NCBI GenBank assembly: GCA_028456385.1
Contig: JALNQF010000148.1
Coordinates: 1 to 64,000, forward strand
Direction of reading: 5' to 3'
Length of the DNA: 64,000 bases
Source: Ophiosphaerella korrae
Lineage: Eukaryota; Ascomycota; Dothideomycetes; Pleosporales; Phaeosphaeriaceae
Position numbers and translations under genes: made by a program. The notes under the pieces are model-generated. The model made no database searches. It was given only the letters and a program-made list of their open reading frames with translations, and had not been told where the DNA came from. This document shows positions 45,055 to 57,028 of this stretch, piece after piece. The stretch's first letter is position 1. Each line of letters opens with the position of its first letter.

Positions 45055-45560
45055 CTAAGAATTCCAATCAAAGTCGGGCGGTTCAAAGCGTGTCCCAGGA
45101 CAAGCCGTTGCTCGCGAACCCTCAAGGGAAGAGCCACCAAAGTCAATAATTCGAAGGCTAAGGGTCGCATCCAGCAAGAAGTTTTTCGGCTCTACATCGC
45201 AGTGCATGACCTTGGCGGAATGAAGCAATCGTAGCCCTTCTGCTGCCTCTTGTATCCACCGTAGCCGCTGCGGGAGAGTTATCGTGTCATTGTATGCGCT
45301 CAGATTATGCCCAGAGATTGCCATTAGGCATGTACTCCAGCACCAGCACGCACTTGTCGGGATCCCAGTGGATCAGTTTCACGAGACGCGGGTGAGGAGG
45401 GAGCTTATTGTAGATGGCGGCTTCGATGGTAAGATCTCGACGGCAGTTGGCCTCTCGGAGGCCCGACTGAGACGACGAAGGCAGATGACCTGGCAGGCAA
45501 GCAATCGGTAAAGCGATGCCCGCGAAGTGAGGCCACGATATGCGGCCAGGACACTGCAAC
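45055..45560 (-). pseudogene. Protein kinase fragment, frameshifted and truncated
   Basis: The minus strand reads DLTIEAAIYNKLPPHPRLVK, then LIHWDPDKCVLVLEYMPNGN. After one extra base at about 45,304-45,307 it reads LSAYNDTITLPQRLRWIQEA, LLHSAKVMHCDVEPKNFLLD and LRIIDFGGSSLEG, ending at a stop after PPDFDWNS. The catalytic HxDxxxxN and DFG motifs are intact, but the glycine loop is not seen and the whole C-lobe is absent. Confidence 0.75.
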
Positions 45561-45741
45561 CCTGCATATCCGAGCTGCAGGCGAGGAAGCTCATACAGTG
45601 GTGACCGAAATTGGTTTCCGGTTCCTATACTTCGGCTATTCTGCGCGCACGGCCGCTGGAAGGCGCTTTACTAAATAGATAATAGCGCTTTGCAGGGGTG
45701 GTACATAAGGCTTCGAAAGTGGCGAAATCACAAGCTGCACC

Positions 45742-45870
45742 ACATGTACCTCTACCTACCTGTTCTCTATCCATTTTGAAACATTTACAAGATCATGGCA
45801 GGTGCGGTTCGGCCGTCCTCCCTGCTAGTGTCATCGGAGGAGTTCATAAGTTTGACGAGGCAGAAGTGGC
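45742..45870 (+). repeat. Dispersed repeat family, copy F
   Basis: acatgtacctctacctacct, then gaaacatttacaagatcatg and gcaggtgcggttcggccgtc, ctccctgctagtgtcatcgg. It ends about 100 bp from the 3' end of the ABC-transporter pseudogene. Confidence 0.75.
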
Positions 45871-45973
45871 GAATTCACAAGTCGTATACAACTTTCCAGA
45901 AAGTAGCCCAAAATATTGCATGCGACATCGTATAAACCTAGCCCCACCGCAGAGTCGCCAGATCAAAAACTTC

Positions 45974-48900
45974 TCATCTCCCATCCTCAGCAGCACCGTC
46001 GCTCCCGCTTTCCCACCCATCCAACCGCTGTCCTTTAGGCACTCTAAAAATCCAATACACCCCAAAAGTAGCCATGACGTTAAACACTATAAAAACCCAA
46101 ACGATTCCAAAGTAGAACCATCGATCCGCATAGCTGATATTGAACCGATCCAGAAATTCAGACACATTGCTCAAAGGGCAGTACGCGCACATATCAGTAG
46201 CATCGGGGTTCACCAGTGCACCGCCCGCGTACTCAATATACAGTCCCAGATACTTTCCGCATGTAACGTTAGGAGGAGGCATAATTTGCAGCAACTCCGT
46301 ATCAGAGCACACGATAGCACCGTTGCCTACGCCGACGGCGATCATCCCGCGATCAGGTACGTTAGCGGCGATACGCGATACATGAAGATCCAGAAGCTAG
46401 GGAGCCCAGCCTTGGTCACAAGAACACCGCAGAACATGAGGATCAAGTAGAAGACGAGCTGGCCGATATTGACGGCGGTATCTACCTGGTCGATGCCTGC
46501 GATGAGGAGGTTCGACATGGTCGATGTAAACAGGAAGAAAAGCCACATGAACAACCACATCAGCGCCGCATTTTGATGCTCATGAGTACTGTACATGCCT
46601 ATTGGGAAATAAAACAGCACGTAAGCTAGAAAAGAGCCTATCGTTTGCCATATGGCTTCTGCGACGATGGCGGAAAGCAGGAAGGCAGGCCACGAGTATG
46701 TTTTTGACTGCCTCTCGCGAGCTTCGAAGAGGATGCGGCGCGCGGAGAAGACGGGTAGGATTTGCTGCATTAGGTTGCTGAAGTTTGTTAAAAGGAGGAA
46801 GATGGCGAAGAGGAGGGTTTGGAGTCCTTGCAGGCTGCGCGAGGCGTTGGAGCAGGAGATGCTGATTATGAGGGCTGCGCCGCAGCAGAAGGCTAGCTTT
46901 GCCCATAGGTAGGTCGGCGTGCGCCAGTAGTCTGTCATATTTCGCTTGAGGAGGGCTTTGAATTGGAAGAAGAATGGTGTTGCGAATTGAGAGGAGCCGG
47001 TGACTAAAGATGCTGGTGGCAGGGTTGTCTTTTCTGGGATTTGGGGGTTGGTTGCAGCAGCAATGTTGGCATTCAAGTAAGCCAGATGGTCTCTCACCGC
47101 TGAAAGCTCAGCAGATGCATTCCACACTTCGGAATAGTGCGTTGCTGCGTCGCGGGATGTGATTCCGATTAGCCATTCTGCTGGATTCTCGTCCACACGG
47201 CATGGCGCAGCTCCCTTACTTTCAAAGTAAGAAACAACGGTTTGCGAATCCGGTCCTATATCTCCAAAGTACAAGGTTCTTCCTCCATTCGCAATGAGCA
47301 ATAATTCGTCGAACATGCTGAAGATTACCGAAGATGGCTGGTGAATGGTACAAATCACCGCTTGTCCATGGTGAGCAAAAGTTTGCAGAAGGGAGCATAT
47401 AGTCCAAGCGGTCTGACTATCAAGCCCAGATGTTGGCTCGTCCAATATCAAAAATTCAGGTTTTGCAGCCAGCTCGACGCCGATCGAAAGCCGTCTCCTT
47501 TGCTCGACGTTCAATCCTTGACCAGTCTCTCCGACCATTGCATCGGCAATATTTTCGAGCTCCAGCACGCGTATAATCTCTTCGACATAGTCCAGTTTCT
47601 CCTGCATTGGAACATGCGGTGGTTGTCTCATCATTGCGCTGAACTGTAAAGATTCGCGAACTGTTGAAGTAGAGCAATGGATATCTTGCTGTTGAACATA
47701 TCCTGTCTTTCTCCCGAAATCGGTCCCACGAGGTTTACCGTTGAAGTAAATTTCCCCCCATCAGATTTTCTACAGTTGAGCGTTGCGACAAGACATCCAG
47801 TAGTGTGGTTTTGCCTGCGCCCGTGGCTCCCATGAGTGCGGTTAGTCTCCCGGGTCTGATCCAGCCGTTGACCTGGCTCAATAGCTGGCGCTCAGTTTTT
47901 CCGACTGTTATTTGATAGGAAATATTGCTCCAATGCATGGTCCCTTGCGAGCTTTGAAGGCCTCGGTGTATCTGACGGGATTTTTGCGCCATGTTTCCCT
48001 TGTCGATTTTCATTTGCAAGTTTGCCTCCTCGTCGTTATTTTTTTGGAGATTTTTTCTGCGAGCTGCTATTGGAAGCATAAAGCAGGACTTCTCCGTGAG
48101 GCTTGCTCGCCAAGATCAATTGCGAAGCAATCAAATGTATCGCGAAAAAGCCAATCATGAACAGAGACAATATCCAAAGGTTCCTAGTCACGTCAGAACC
48201 ATCTTCCAAGTTTGCCAAGTTTGAAGGACTATACGTGCCTCCAAATGTGTGACTTGTGGAACTGAAATGTGTCGGCGAGATATTTATCACCATACACGGC
48301 ATTCTGCCCACGAATAGCGCCTACCAATGAACATGCTTTCTGGTCATCATGGATATCTTCATAATCCGGACCGGCTGGAACGAAATCAGAACATCCAAAT
48401 TTGCGATCACGAAACTAACCGTTTGCGTTAGTTACACTTTGTAGAATTCGCATGGCTATCGTGTCTGGGATCGGGGTTATACCTCGTTAATCATCAAGCT
48501 TTCGAATGTGTACGAGATCGGATTCAAATATCGAACCCATCGAAGCCAGGCATGCATATAACCAACAGGTACCACGAAGCCTGTATAAGTTATGAACAGG
48601 ATGACAGTTACTCCAAAGGGCACCATCGTCTGGGTAATCGTACGCGCAAGCGAGCCTACGCAACGGAAAAACATAGACATGGTCATCATGCCCACAAACG
48701 AGAACAGCATGTAGATGAAGTACGCAGAGGCAGTTCTGCGCAAGTTTGCCATAAAATACAGGCATGTGTTGAAAATCAGCGACGTGAAGAACTTGGTCGG
48801 GATGTCGCATAGTAGGGCGGACAAGGAATCTGCTACGGGACGGTAGAAGTTGTATCCGGCCTGCTTCTCCACCACTTTTCTTTGGCTCCATACGGAGAGA

Positions 48901-50484
48901 ATCTGGAGAAATGTCAGTTGATTTTCGCAAGGATTGAGAATTTCAAACCTACCTCGAAGCCAGTCATGAAACTGTTTAGAAGGACGGAATAAAATATCAA
49001 GATCCCCGAGTCGAGATGCTGCCAGCGTTGTTGTCTAGATTGTAGAAGACACTGCCCACTATGAGTGCCATGATCGCATTACCGACTACGAAAGATATCG
49101 GAAGCGCTAGGTTGTTCATAATGCGAAGAACTCCGCGGTGCATGCACAAGTCGACCTGTGCTAGTGGGGATAAAACATATGACGATCTCCGCCTACTAGA
49201 ATTAGCCCTTCTGTAACCAAGCTGGGGGAAGATCGTTACAACTAACCAGGTGTTTTTCTCTTGAACAATCTGAGTGGGATGCTCCTCTTCGAATTGAAGT
49301 ATGTTTCTCAACAATTCCTTGCTCTCCTTGCTTTGAGCCCATAGTCTCGCAAAGTCATCGGCTGTTCGTGGGGGACATTGGAAATCTGATCTGACTAATC
49401 TTTCCGCTTCTGTGGGGTTGGTGAGTGATGTGAGGAAGTCAGCAGTGGTCATCCTGGAAGGACAGTCAAACCCAAGGCGCGTGAAGTAGGCCATAGCGTT
49501 TGACTTTGTTCCAAAGAAGATTTCTTGGCCTTCATATAGGACAAGAATCTTGTCGAAGAGGTTCAAGACCGGCTCAGGTGTCTGATACAGCGTGGCTATT
49601 GTCGTTGCCTTTTGATGAGTTGCGAATGATCTCAGCACCTTCATGATGCTCAGTGCTGTTGTAGAATCCATGCCTCGGGTACTATTATCCCAGCACTGCA
49701 ACGAACTCCATCCTGTCAATGCCTCTGCAATACTGACAAGGCGTTTCTCTCCGCCGCTGACACCTCGCTGTACTTCACCACCAATTTGGGTGTTGGCAGC
49801 TTGGTCTAGCTGAAACATGATAACCCCCCTACCAACTTTATAGGGTCTGCTGACAAGTATTCAAGGTATTTCATCCGAAATCCTCAGGAAAGAATTGCGT
49901 GGGAGCTGTGTGTACTCGGCGGAGACAGATGTACACTTCCCAGAACTCACAGTCGCCGAAAACTCTACTTTTTTCCGCAAAATCCCGGACACCACTCCAG
50001 ACTTCGAAAATTTCCTGCAACGAATACGTCTCCCAATTGCGAGATGATGTGCTCTCCAAGTACCCTCGTAATTCAGTTTTGATTGAGGATCCAAGTAAAG
50101 TCCTTGTGTCTCTAGCGCCAGAGTCTTGAGCAGCGTCGAGCACCCACTTCCAGGCCGCCCCAGAACCAGCAGCATCTCGCCTTTTTCAACCAATCCATTG
50201 ATTTCGTGGAGAATCCTAGTCTTGATACCCGAGGACCAAAATATGGTTTTGAAAAAAGCGATAGGAGCACTGAGGAAGGTGTTGAAATATCTGTCCTCTG
50301 TACTTCGACCTCGAACACTCAAATTTTGAAAGGAGACTCCAAACCGTTCTGTTACTTGACCAGACCATAGTTGCTTTTGAGTCTCTCTGAGGTTCTGGAA
50401 CCAAATGTCGATGCGATTTTGCTCAATTTTCAAACTTGGTTGGTGCGCGCGCTTCAGTCCCTCTTCCATTGCGTCTGTAAGCAT
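45974..50484 (-). pseudogene. PDR-type (ABCG) ABC transporter pseudogene
   Basis: Reverse layout NBD1-TMD1-NBD2-TMD2. ATG is at 50,484. Walker A 1 (GRPGSGCSTLLK) lies near 50,150, signature 1 (RGVSGGEKRLVSIAEALTGW) near 49,760, TMD1 48,480-49,080, Walker A 2 ([17 protein letters not shown]) near 47,810, signature 2 (LNVEQRRRLSIGVELAAKP) near 47,500, and TMD2 46,340-46,900 plus the C-terminal loop and last helix to 45,974. Such pumps export drugs or metabolites at the plasma membrane. Damage: a 200-bp inverted segment between Walker A and signature of NBD1 (49,865-50,064); one-base indels in an A-run (49,959-49,962), C-runs at 49,014-49,017 and 47,754-47,759, and CCC at 46,348-46,350. Introns elsewhere still have good signals (for example gtaggt...ctccag near 48,900). 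Confidence 0.9.
49865..50064 (+). other. 200-bp inversion inside the ABC-transporter gene
   Basis: The gene is on the minus strand, yet this segment encodes the expected next part of NBD1 on the plus strand: GISSEILRKELRGSC, then VYSAETDVHFPELTVAE and, after an extra A, TLLFSAKSRTP ... YVSQLRDDVLSK. The segment starts ggta and ends tacc, a 4-bp inverted repeat at the two breakpoints. Re-inverting it on paper joins SKLNYEG to GISSE, and the other end to a 41-bp intron ending gtag before VIMFQLDQ. Confidence 0.85.
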
Positions 50485-51127
50485 TGTCGGAGGTGCGAGA
50501 AATGTTAAAGTCGCGAAATTGTTTTGATGTGTTCATCCAGCACATTCCTCATTCTGCCAAGAAAATTTTGTCCAGGGGCAGGGGCGTGTGCCGCACCGCG
50601 CCGCGTGACAGGTAATTTAGCGCCTCAGGATAAATTGAAGCGTATGGATCTGTCACGGGTACTTTCATGCAACCCTCGGCTGGCCATGGGCCGGCCCCGG
50701 GCCTGCTACGGGTATCCCCAGTACATATACTATTCTGTGCCCAGTATGCCTATTCGGCATACTGTACCTCTTTTGGGGTCACGTTTGGTCTGGTGGCACA
50801 GAGCTCGGCCTTACAGGATCTCAGCACGCTAAGCAACATGGGGTTTGTACACCATTTGCCTTGTTTCAACTAATATACCGCTTGGCCATTTCTAGCGGGG
50901 GTTGATGCACGGTAAGCAGCGTGGGCTGCACAGCAGAAGAGCAAGGGCTCAGTGGAATCCCGTTCTCAGAGGTGGGTGAGACGACCCCATCGTTATCAAT
51001 GCCCGGCCATTCACCACGCGCATCACCTCGTTTTTAAGTATATACGCCATAATTCCCTCAAACATGGCACAAAATAGTTTTGCCCTATCTGAACTTGATT
51101 CGACTTTCGCGTCGAATTTCTGCCGCC
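50485..51127. other. No gene recognised; divergent promoter region
   Basis: Separates the ABC-transporter start (minus) from the rhodopsin-domain gene (plus). Contains a short palindrome-rich stretch (gcctattcggcatactgta) but no coding signal. Confidence 0.4.
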
Positions 51128-52471
51128 ATGTCTATGAAATTACCACCCGGTGTCTCAATCGAGGATATTCCTTTGATTGCTCCTCCCTGCGGCCAGAAAT
51201 CCGACTTCAATGCCCCTGCACACGCCGTGAAATCATTGGTTATTCTGAATGCCGTATGGCTGGCCCTTATGGTCATCATTGTGTCAATTCGTTTTATCTC
51301 GAGGCAGTGGATAGCAAAACAAAAATTTGCACTAGATGATGGTATGTAAATTGAAGAGCGAAAGAGCCATATTGATCAGTCTAAGCTAACTCTATTGAAA
51401 GCCTTATGTCTCATTGCAAGCGCAGGTGCTATTGGGTCCCTCGAAGTTCACCTTTCACTGACACTGTCCAGGCTGGGTCCATAGTGCATTCGGCGCTTCT
51501 CTTCGCTAGTAAGTGAACGACATTGGCATACAGATTCCAACACTGATTTGACCAGATGTTAAGATCGGTTATGGGGAGCACATGTATAACATTCGGCTGA
51601 TTAGCATGACGCAGAAGCGTCTCTTGCAACTCACCATCGTGGAGACCATCTACATTGTCATCATCTACTTGGTGAAGCTCTCGATTCTCGCCCTGTTCCA
51701 CCGCCTCTTCAATGTTAGCAAATTGTCGCGCATTCTTATCTACGTCGGCGTCGCTTTCTGTACCATCATCACGATTACGTTCTTTGGCGTGGCCATCTCA
51801 AGAAATGTCCTGTGCACCGGTGCAAGTGCTATCCGCCAGAGCGTTTGCCAATCCAACACGACGAGCCTTACCAATGCAATCTACAGTGCATTGAACATCG
51901 TGAGCGACTTTTACATCCTGTTCATACCCATCGGGCAGCTCAAAAGCTTGCATATGAATAGGCGTCGGAAGATGGGTCTCATTGCGCTTTTCATGGTCGG
52001 CTTTGTGTGAGTTTAAACTCGAGTGACACTGCGCATGTAAGCTAACCGCTATGAAGGGCATGCGCGATGAGCGTCATCAGGCTCGGATTCCTGGCCAGTG
52101 AATACGGAGATGGAGATCAGTTCTATTCCGTTGCCCTGGTTTCTCATTTCACGTAAGTGGATATCCTCGAAATTGTCTGCCCGTATTCTGACTCGGTCAA
52201 TAGCACGGTCGAGTTCAATCTGGCCATTATATGCAGCTGTATGATATTTTTCCCGAGCTTCGTTCGAACAGGCAAGACGAGCGCTGAAAGTGCTCTTCGG
52301 TACTTGTTGTCCAAGACTGGGAAGAGCCGGAGCCAGGTGCAGATTCAAGATAGCGAAGGGCAGCCGCCACCATCTTCGTCGCATTCGGAAGATTGGAAAA
52401 AGTTTCAAGCGCCCACCACGTTCGAGGCAGAGCTACGGGACTTTGGTGATGCTGGGATGACGACGCCGTGA
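51128..52471 (+). CDS. Fungal rhodopsin-domain (Pth11/SAT4-like) integral membrane protein
   Basis: Model join(51128..51341, 51402..51425, 51485..51508, 51556..52006, 52057..52152, 52204..52471): six exons, all in phase, 358 aa. Exons 2 and 3 are only 24 nt each and joined by gtgcta...ccatag and gtaagt...ccag introns. Predicted topology: seven hydrophobic segments, for example LVILNAVWLALMVIIVSI, LTIVETIYIVIIYLVKLSIL, ILIYVGVAFCTIITITFFG and LNIVSDFYILFIPI. The region after helix 3 has the usual LCTGA...CQSNT loop. The tail is polar (SKTGKSRSQVQIQDSEG). Members of this family act as receptor-like or transport-associated membrane proteins and often sit in metabolite clusters. I chose the ATG giving MSMKLPPGVSIEDIP over the upstream in-frame one. 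Confidence 0.8.
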
Positions 52472-52971
52472 ATTTCGTCGGCAGAGTTGCATGCTGGTTG
52501 GATCTATGATAGATTTACTAAAGGTTAGGTGATTGTGGGTAGACTTGGACATATATACATGAAGAATACGGTTGCTTGGGGTATGGTGGAGGTAGAATGG
52601 TTTACATTGCGACAGGCCCCTGTAAAGCACTGTACCGTATGCTTCCACATACGAGCAAACAGTGATATGTTGGACAGGGAATCGATATCAGGGTGAGTGA
52701 TTTTCTTTGTTTGTTCGTGTCATCTGTGCAATCGCACGTGACTGACCCAGCCTGCCGGGTAGCCCTTCGCTGGCCGCGTTCCGAAGTGTTTGTTGCTTCG
52801 CCGCTTAGCCCCCGCCCTATCCTAGCAATCACTGCCGCAAACGGCGAAGTTAATAAATTGCCTTGCTGCCTACCGACCTTCTTCACATCGCTCTTCTTCT
52901 CCCTCTTCATACTTCCTTCCCATCGCACGACTTCTCTCCTACAACTTCTTACACTCCCACCCGAACAAAAC
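52472..52971. other. 5' region of the 3-beta-HSD-like gene
   Basis: An upstream in-frame open stretch exists from 52,693 (Thr/Ser/Phe-rich), but the family start is the ATG at 52,972 after a CT-rich leader typical of fungal promoters. Confidence 0.5.
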
Positions 52972-54060
52972 ATGGATCCAGTTCTTGTGCTGGGCGGCTG
53001 CGGAGCCCTTGGCCACCATATCATCAAACAACTTCTCGACACTAAGAAAGCGTCAGACGTGACTGCTTTTGACATCAGAACCGATGTCAATCGTGTGCCA
53101 GGAGCACAATATATCGAGGGAAGCATCACATCAGAGAAAGATGTGCGCTCGGTGCTGGAAACCGTCAAACCCAAGGTCATCATGCACACGATATCTCCGC
53201 AGCTCATGGGCCAGAAAAACACCCACGAATTGTATGAGAAGGTCAACGTAGGCGGGACGAAGATCCTACTCGACTGCATCGCCGAGACAGACTATGTGAA
53301 AGCTCTAGTCTACACCTCCAGTTCCTCCGTCATCCACAACAACATAACCGACCTGGTGGAAGCTGCCGAGGAGGGACGCCTTTTCTATTGGCCCGAACAA
53401 ACCGAGTTCTATAGCCATACCAAGGCTCTGGCCGAAGACTTGATCCAAGGCGCGAACCGACACAACGGCTTGCTTACCACCAGGCTGCGTGGCTCCCTCC
53501 TGTTTGGCGAAGGCGATACGACGGCAACACCGCAAATGATCGCAAACGCCAGGACTGGCCGAGCAAGATTCCAAATTGGCGACGGCACCAACCTCTTCGA
53601 CTTGACTTATATCGGCAATACTGCCCATGCTCACATTCTCGCTGCAGAGGCCCTACTCCGTGAATCCGACGGCCGTGCCGACGGCGATGGCCCCTTGAAA
53701 GTGAACGGCGAAGCATTCTTCATCACAAACGACGACCACTGGCCCTTCTGGGACTATATTCGGGCCATAGCAGCCGAGGCTGGCCACCCGGTTCCCAAGG
53801 ACAAAGTGAAAGTGATACCGGCTTCCGTGTACTACGCCTTCGCCGTCGTCACGGAATGGGCCGTCTAGGCATTCAGTCTTGGGCCCAGGGAGTCCAACAT
53901 TAACCGCCGCATGGTCAAGTACCTCACCATAACCCGGACATTCGACATTTCAAAAGCGAAAGAGAGGCTGGGATACCGACCCCAGGTTAGTATGCAGGAA
54001 GGGATCAAGCGGGCTGTGCAGTACTTTCTGGCACACGAATCGGACAAGAAGTCGAATTGA
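52972..54060 (+). pseudogene. 3-beta-hydroxysteroid dehydrogenase/isomerase-type (ERG26-like) reductase with late stop
   Basis: Starts MDPVLVLGGCGALGHHIIKQ, with the Rossmann GGxGxxG for NAD(P) and an acidic residue after strand 2 (AFDIRTD). The active-site YxxxK is YSHTK at about residues 144-148, preceded by VYTSSSSV. The family is the extended SDR group that oxidises 3-beta-hydroxysteroids, including the sterol C-4 decarboxylase step. TAG at 53,866-53,868 (codon 299, where Trp fits) would truncate the product to 298 aa. The frame then continues with family sequence (AFSLGPRESNINRRMVKYLT, then AKERLGYRPQVSMQEGIKRA) to TGA at 54,058-54,060. The nucleotide and catalytic sites are upstream of the stop, so partial function is conceivable. 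Confidence 0.85.
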
Positions 54061-54389
54061 TGTATATTAAACGCTCTCCAAGTATATGTATTGAACAAGA
54101 GCCCGAATATTATGGTTGAGATGACTAAAACATGGGAGCAGCACTGTCGCATGTGTGACGACAGGGCATGAAAGTTTGCCCCCCCCATGGAATTCCGAGG
54201 CACATGCTGTATATTTTCCCCACCAAATGCACTGCAGATCTATCAAAATACTCTTACATGCAGATCGAAATTTCTTCTTCTACCAATAACATACCAGTCC
54301 AGTGATGCGCTAGTGAATTTGAGCTGAGGCGCAGGGCCGTCTAGTTATTAGGGATACGTATCGAGCTACAAAGGTGAACTAGCACTTAC

Positions 54390-56299
54390 TTGTACATACT
54401 TGCTAGCAAGGTATCAATCACATTTGCATCCTTTATCGTGCCCCACTTCAGGCTCCGCCTCGTCTGGACTAAGCTTCAACAAGAGGAAATGCAACATCAG
54501 TCCAGCCAAAAAGGTGAAAGCGGGTTTGTTCAATGCATTTTCCTCCTCCATCAGCACCGTTCAAAAATCTACAACCTACGCAATCAGGGCATGGTACGTT
54601 TAACAAGACTTGCCCTTGGTTTGATTTTATTTCCACTAACATTACCGCAGCCCATGCCCAAGGAATGGAGCTGGGTTACTGGACATCTATTCACGCTCTG
54701 GAAATACAAGAACAAATTTCCAGGAGATGCGTTTGTAGGCACCGCATTAACAGGGTTGGCCGCCGAATTCAGCGACACGGAGGCCTTTCTCATCGATCTT
54801 TGGCCCATCGCCCCGGCCCTCCTCATCGTCTTCTCGCCTGAACTATCCACGCAGATCACCACCAGATATAATTTATCGAAAGAAAAATCATTTGAAAAGT
54901 CTTGAAATCCTATTACTGGGGGACCAAACATGCTTACTATGAATGGCAAGCAGTGGAAGACATGGAGAAACATGTTCAATCCAGGATTCAGCGCGGCTAG
55001 CATGCAAAATTATATTCCGCATGTGGTCAGATCTGTCGAGGTGTTCTACGAGCTGTTGGATGAGAGGGCAAGGAAAAGAGACGTCTTCTGCCTTGGTGAT
55101 TTGACAATGAGACTGACAGCCGATGTTATCACCAAGTTTGACTCTGTTGGTTTCCGATTGCTTGTGTTGGGTCTTTAATTGGGCTAACTGAGTAATAGCA
55201 ATACTAGAATAGATTGTCAACGGTCTGAAAACTTTTTGGGGGACTCTCTCCAAGCAATCATCCGATGGCAATCGCTGTGGAATCCTCTCGCACGCATGAA
55301 TCCTCTTCGGCCAGTCATACAGAAATATCACAACTGGAGGATTAACAAATACATAGGGAACGACATGCAAAATCAGTTCATGGAGCACACGTTGCAAACC
55401 AATCCAAAAGCCACGGCCGAATCCAACCGCCGTCAAATGCATCGCCTCGCTAGTCCTAAGAAGCTACGCAACAAGCAGACCCCTCAAAGTTTCCGGAAGC
55501 GCAAACCAAACTCGATCATCACTTCATACACTTTGCGACGAATCAGATCCGACTCTTCCTATTTGCGGGAAGCGACACGACCTCATCCAGCGTCATATAC
55601 ACATACCACCTCCTCTCGCAGCACGCCGGGGTGCTCGAAAAGCTACGCGCAGAACACACAGCCATCTTCGGACCCCCAGCCATCGAAAGCCGTAGCCCTT
55701 TTGAAACATAATCCTACACTTCTCAACCAGTGCCGCTACACAATGGCGGTGATCAAAGAAACACCCCGTTTGTACGCGCCGGCAGCGACCATGCGCGCTG
55801 GCGGCGACGGGGATCGTGCTGAGAGACGGTGTCGGCCACGTTTTACCCCATGGATCACATCAGCACCAGCATCATCCACCGCGCCGTCCATCTCAACCCG
55901 CGTGTTTGGCCGCGCCCGCATGAGTTTCTGCCTGAACGCTTCCTTGTGGACCTTGGACACGAGCTCTATCCGAATCCGGCTGCGTATCGACCGTTTGAGC
56001 GGGGGCCTAGAGCATGCATAGGGCAGAATATGGTGTATAATGAGATGAGGATTGTGCTTGTTTTGACGGCGAGGAGGTTTGGTATTACGCCGGCTTATGA
56101 GGAGTGGGGTAGATTGAATGGTTGGAAAAGAGGGTGGGTGGAAACTCTATTTGGGAGGGGGGGGGGAGGGGACAGGAGGCTGATGAGCAGGTGTTTGGAG
56201 ATAGAGCGTATCAGACTGAAAAGGCTGGTACGCATCCCAAGAATGGGTACCCGTGTCGCGTCGAGTTGTTGCAGAGCGAATGACCACAAGGAGCGATGA
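54390..56299 (+). pseudogene. Cytochrome P450 pseudogene
   Basis: Recognisable P450 order with broken frames. A proline-rich hinge (QPMPKEWSWVTGHL) follows a good 57-bp intron (gtacgt...ctaac...gcag, 54,594-54,650). The helix C region is KQWKTWRNMFNPGFSAA and the I-helix AGSDTTSSSVIYTYH (about 55,570-55,610). ExxR is in MAVIKETPRLYAP and the haem ligand loop in FERGPRACIGQ (about 55,990-56,022). Lesions: TGA at 54,903-54,905, frame changes near 55,440-55,500, 55,690 and 55,815. A 10-G run at about 56,157 adds noise after the haem loop. It is related to the intact P450 just downstream, so the two look like diverged tandem paralogues. Confidence 0.85.
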
Positions 56300-56992
56300 A
56301 AGCAAAGGGCGAAACAGGGTACAGAGTGACACTCAATGCGAAGAATCCGATGTCTGACATGAAATCAATATTCTTGATCAAATTCCTTGAAATACATCAT
56401 CCACGTTCAGAGCCCTCTGGTTGGAAGCTGTGATGGTCCAGTTGAAGAAGCTATGTGACATGTGCGTGAAGATAACCCCCACAAAGTTTAATGCAAAATT
56501 GTGGCGATGATTATCAGCATAACAGGAATGGGAACACTCCAGTGCTTATTCAGTATCCGGTAATTACGGGATATAATACATAGATTGTCTCGTTACCACA
56601 ACCTTAATAGCTCGATCACTTCTTCAGTGCAACATCGCCACCCACGAGGATAAATTTGATCCACGCTCACACTGCATATATGGATGCATGTTTCACGTTG
56701 GCGCCTTCCGGAGCAAATGTCTGAATCGGAACAGGAAGTTCGCCTTGTAGCTTGTAGGCAAATGCAAGGCACTTTCCGCATGCGTACCTCAGCCTTCAAT
56801 CTCATATGTTGGTTCTTTTCCAATTAGGCTGGCGATATCAGAAACGATGTTATCCAGAGTTGTTTAAAGGTGTCGGGTTGCTGGTTTAAGATCACTGGTT
56901 CGTCACTAAGGATATACCTAGCCCTCATCACGGGCGAAGACCTTTGCACACATTGTCGTTCCATCTATCATCCGAATAACTTCATTCGTATC

Positions 56993-57023
<31 letters not shown>

Positions 57024-57028
57024 GCACG
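56300..57028. other. Intergenic region with a 29-nt poly(A) tract
   Basis: No gene seen. A pure A-run at 56,993-57,021 ends eight bases before the ATG of the next P450, that is, inside its 5' leader. Confidence 0.6.
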
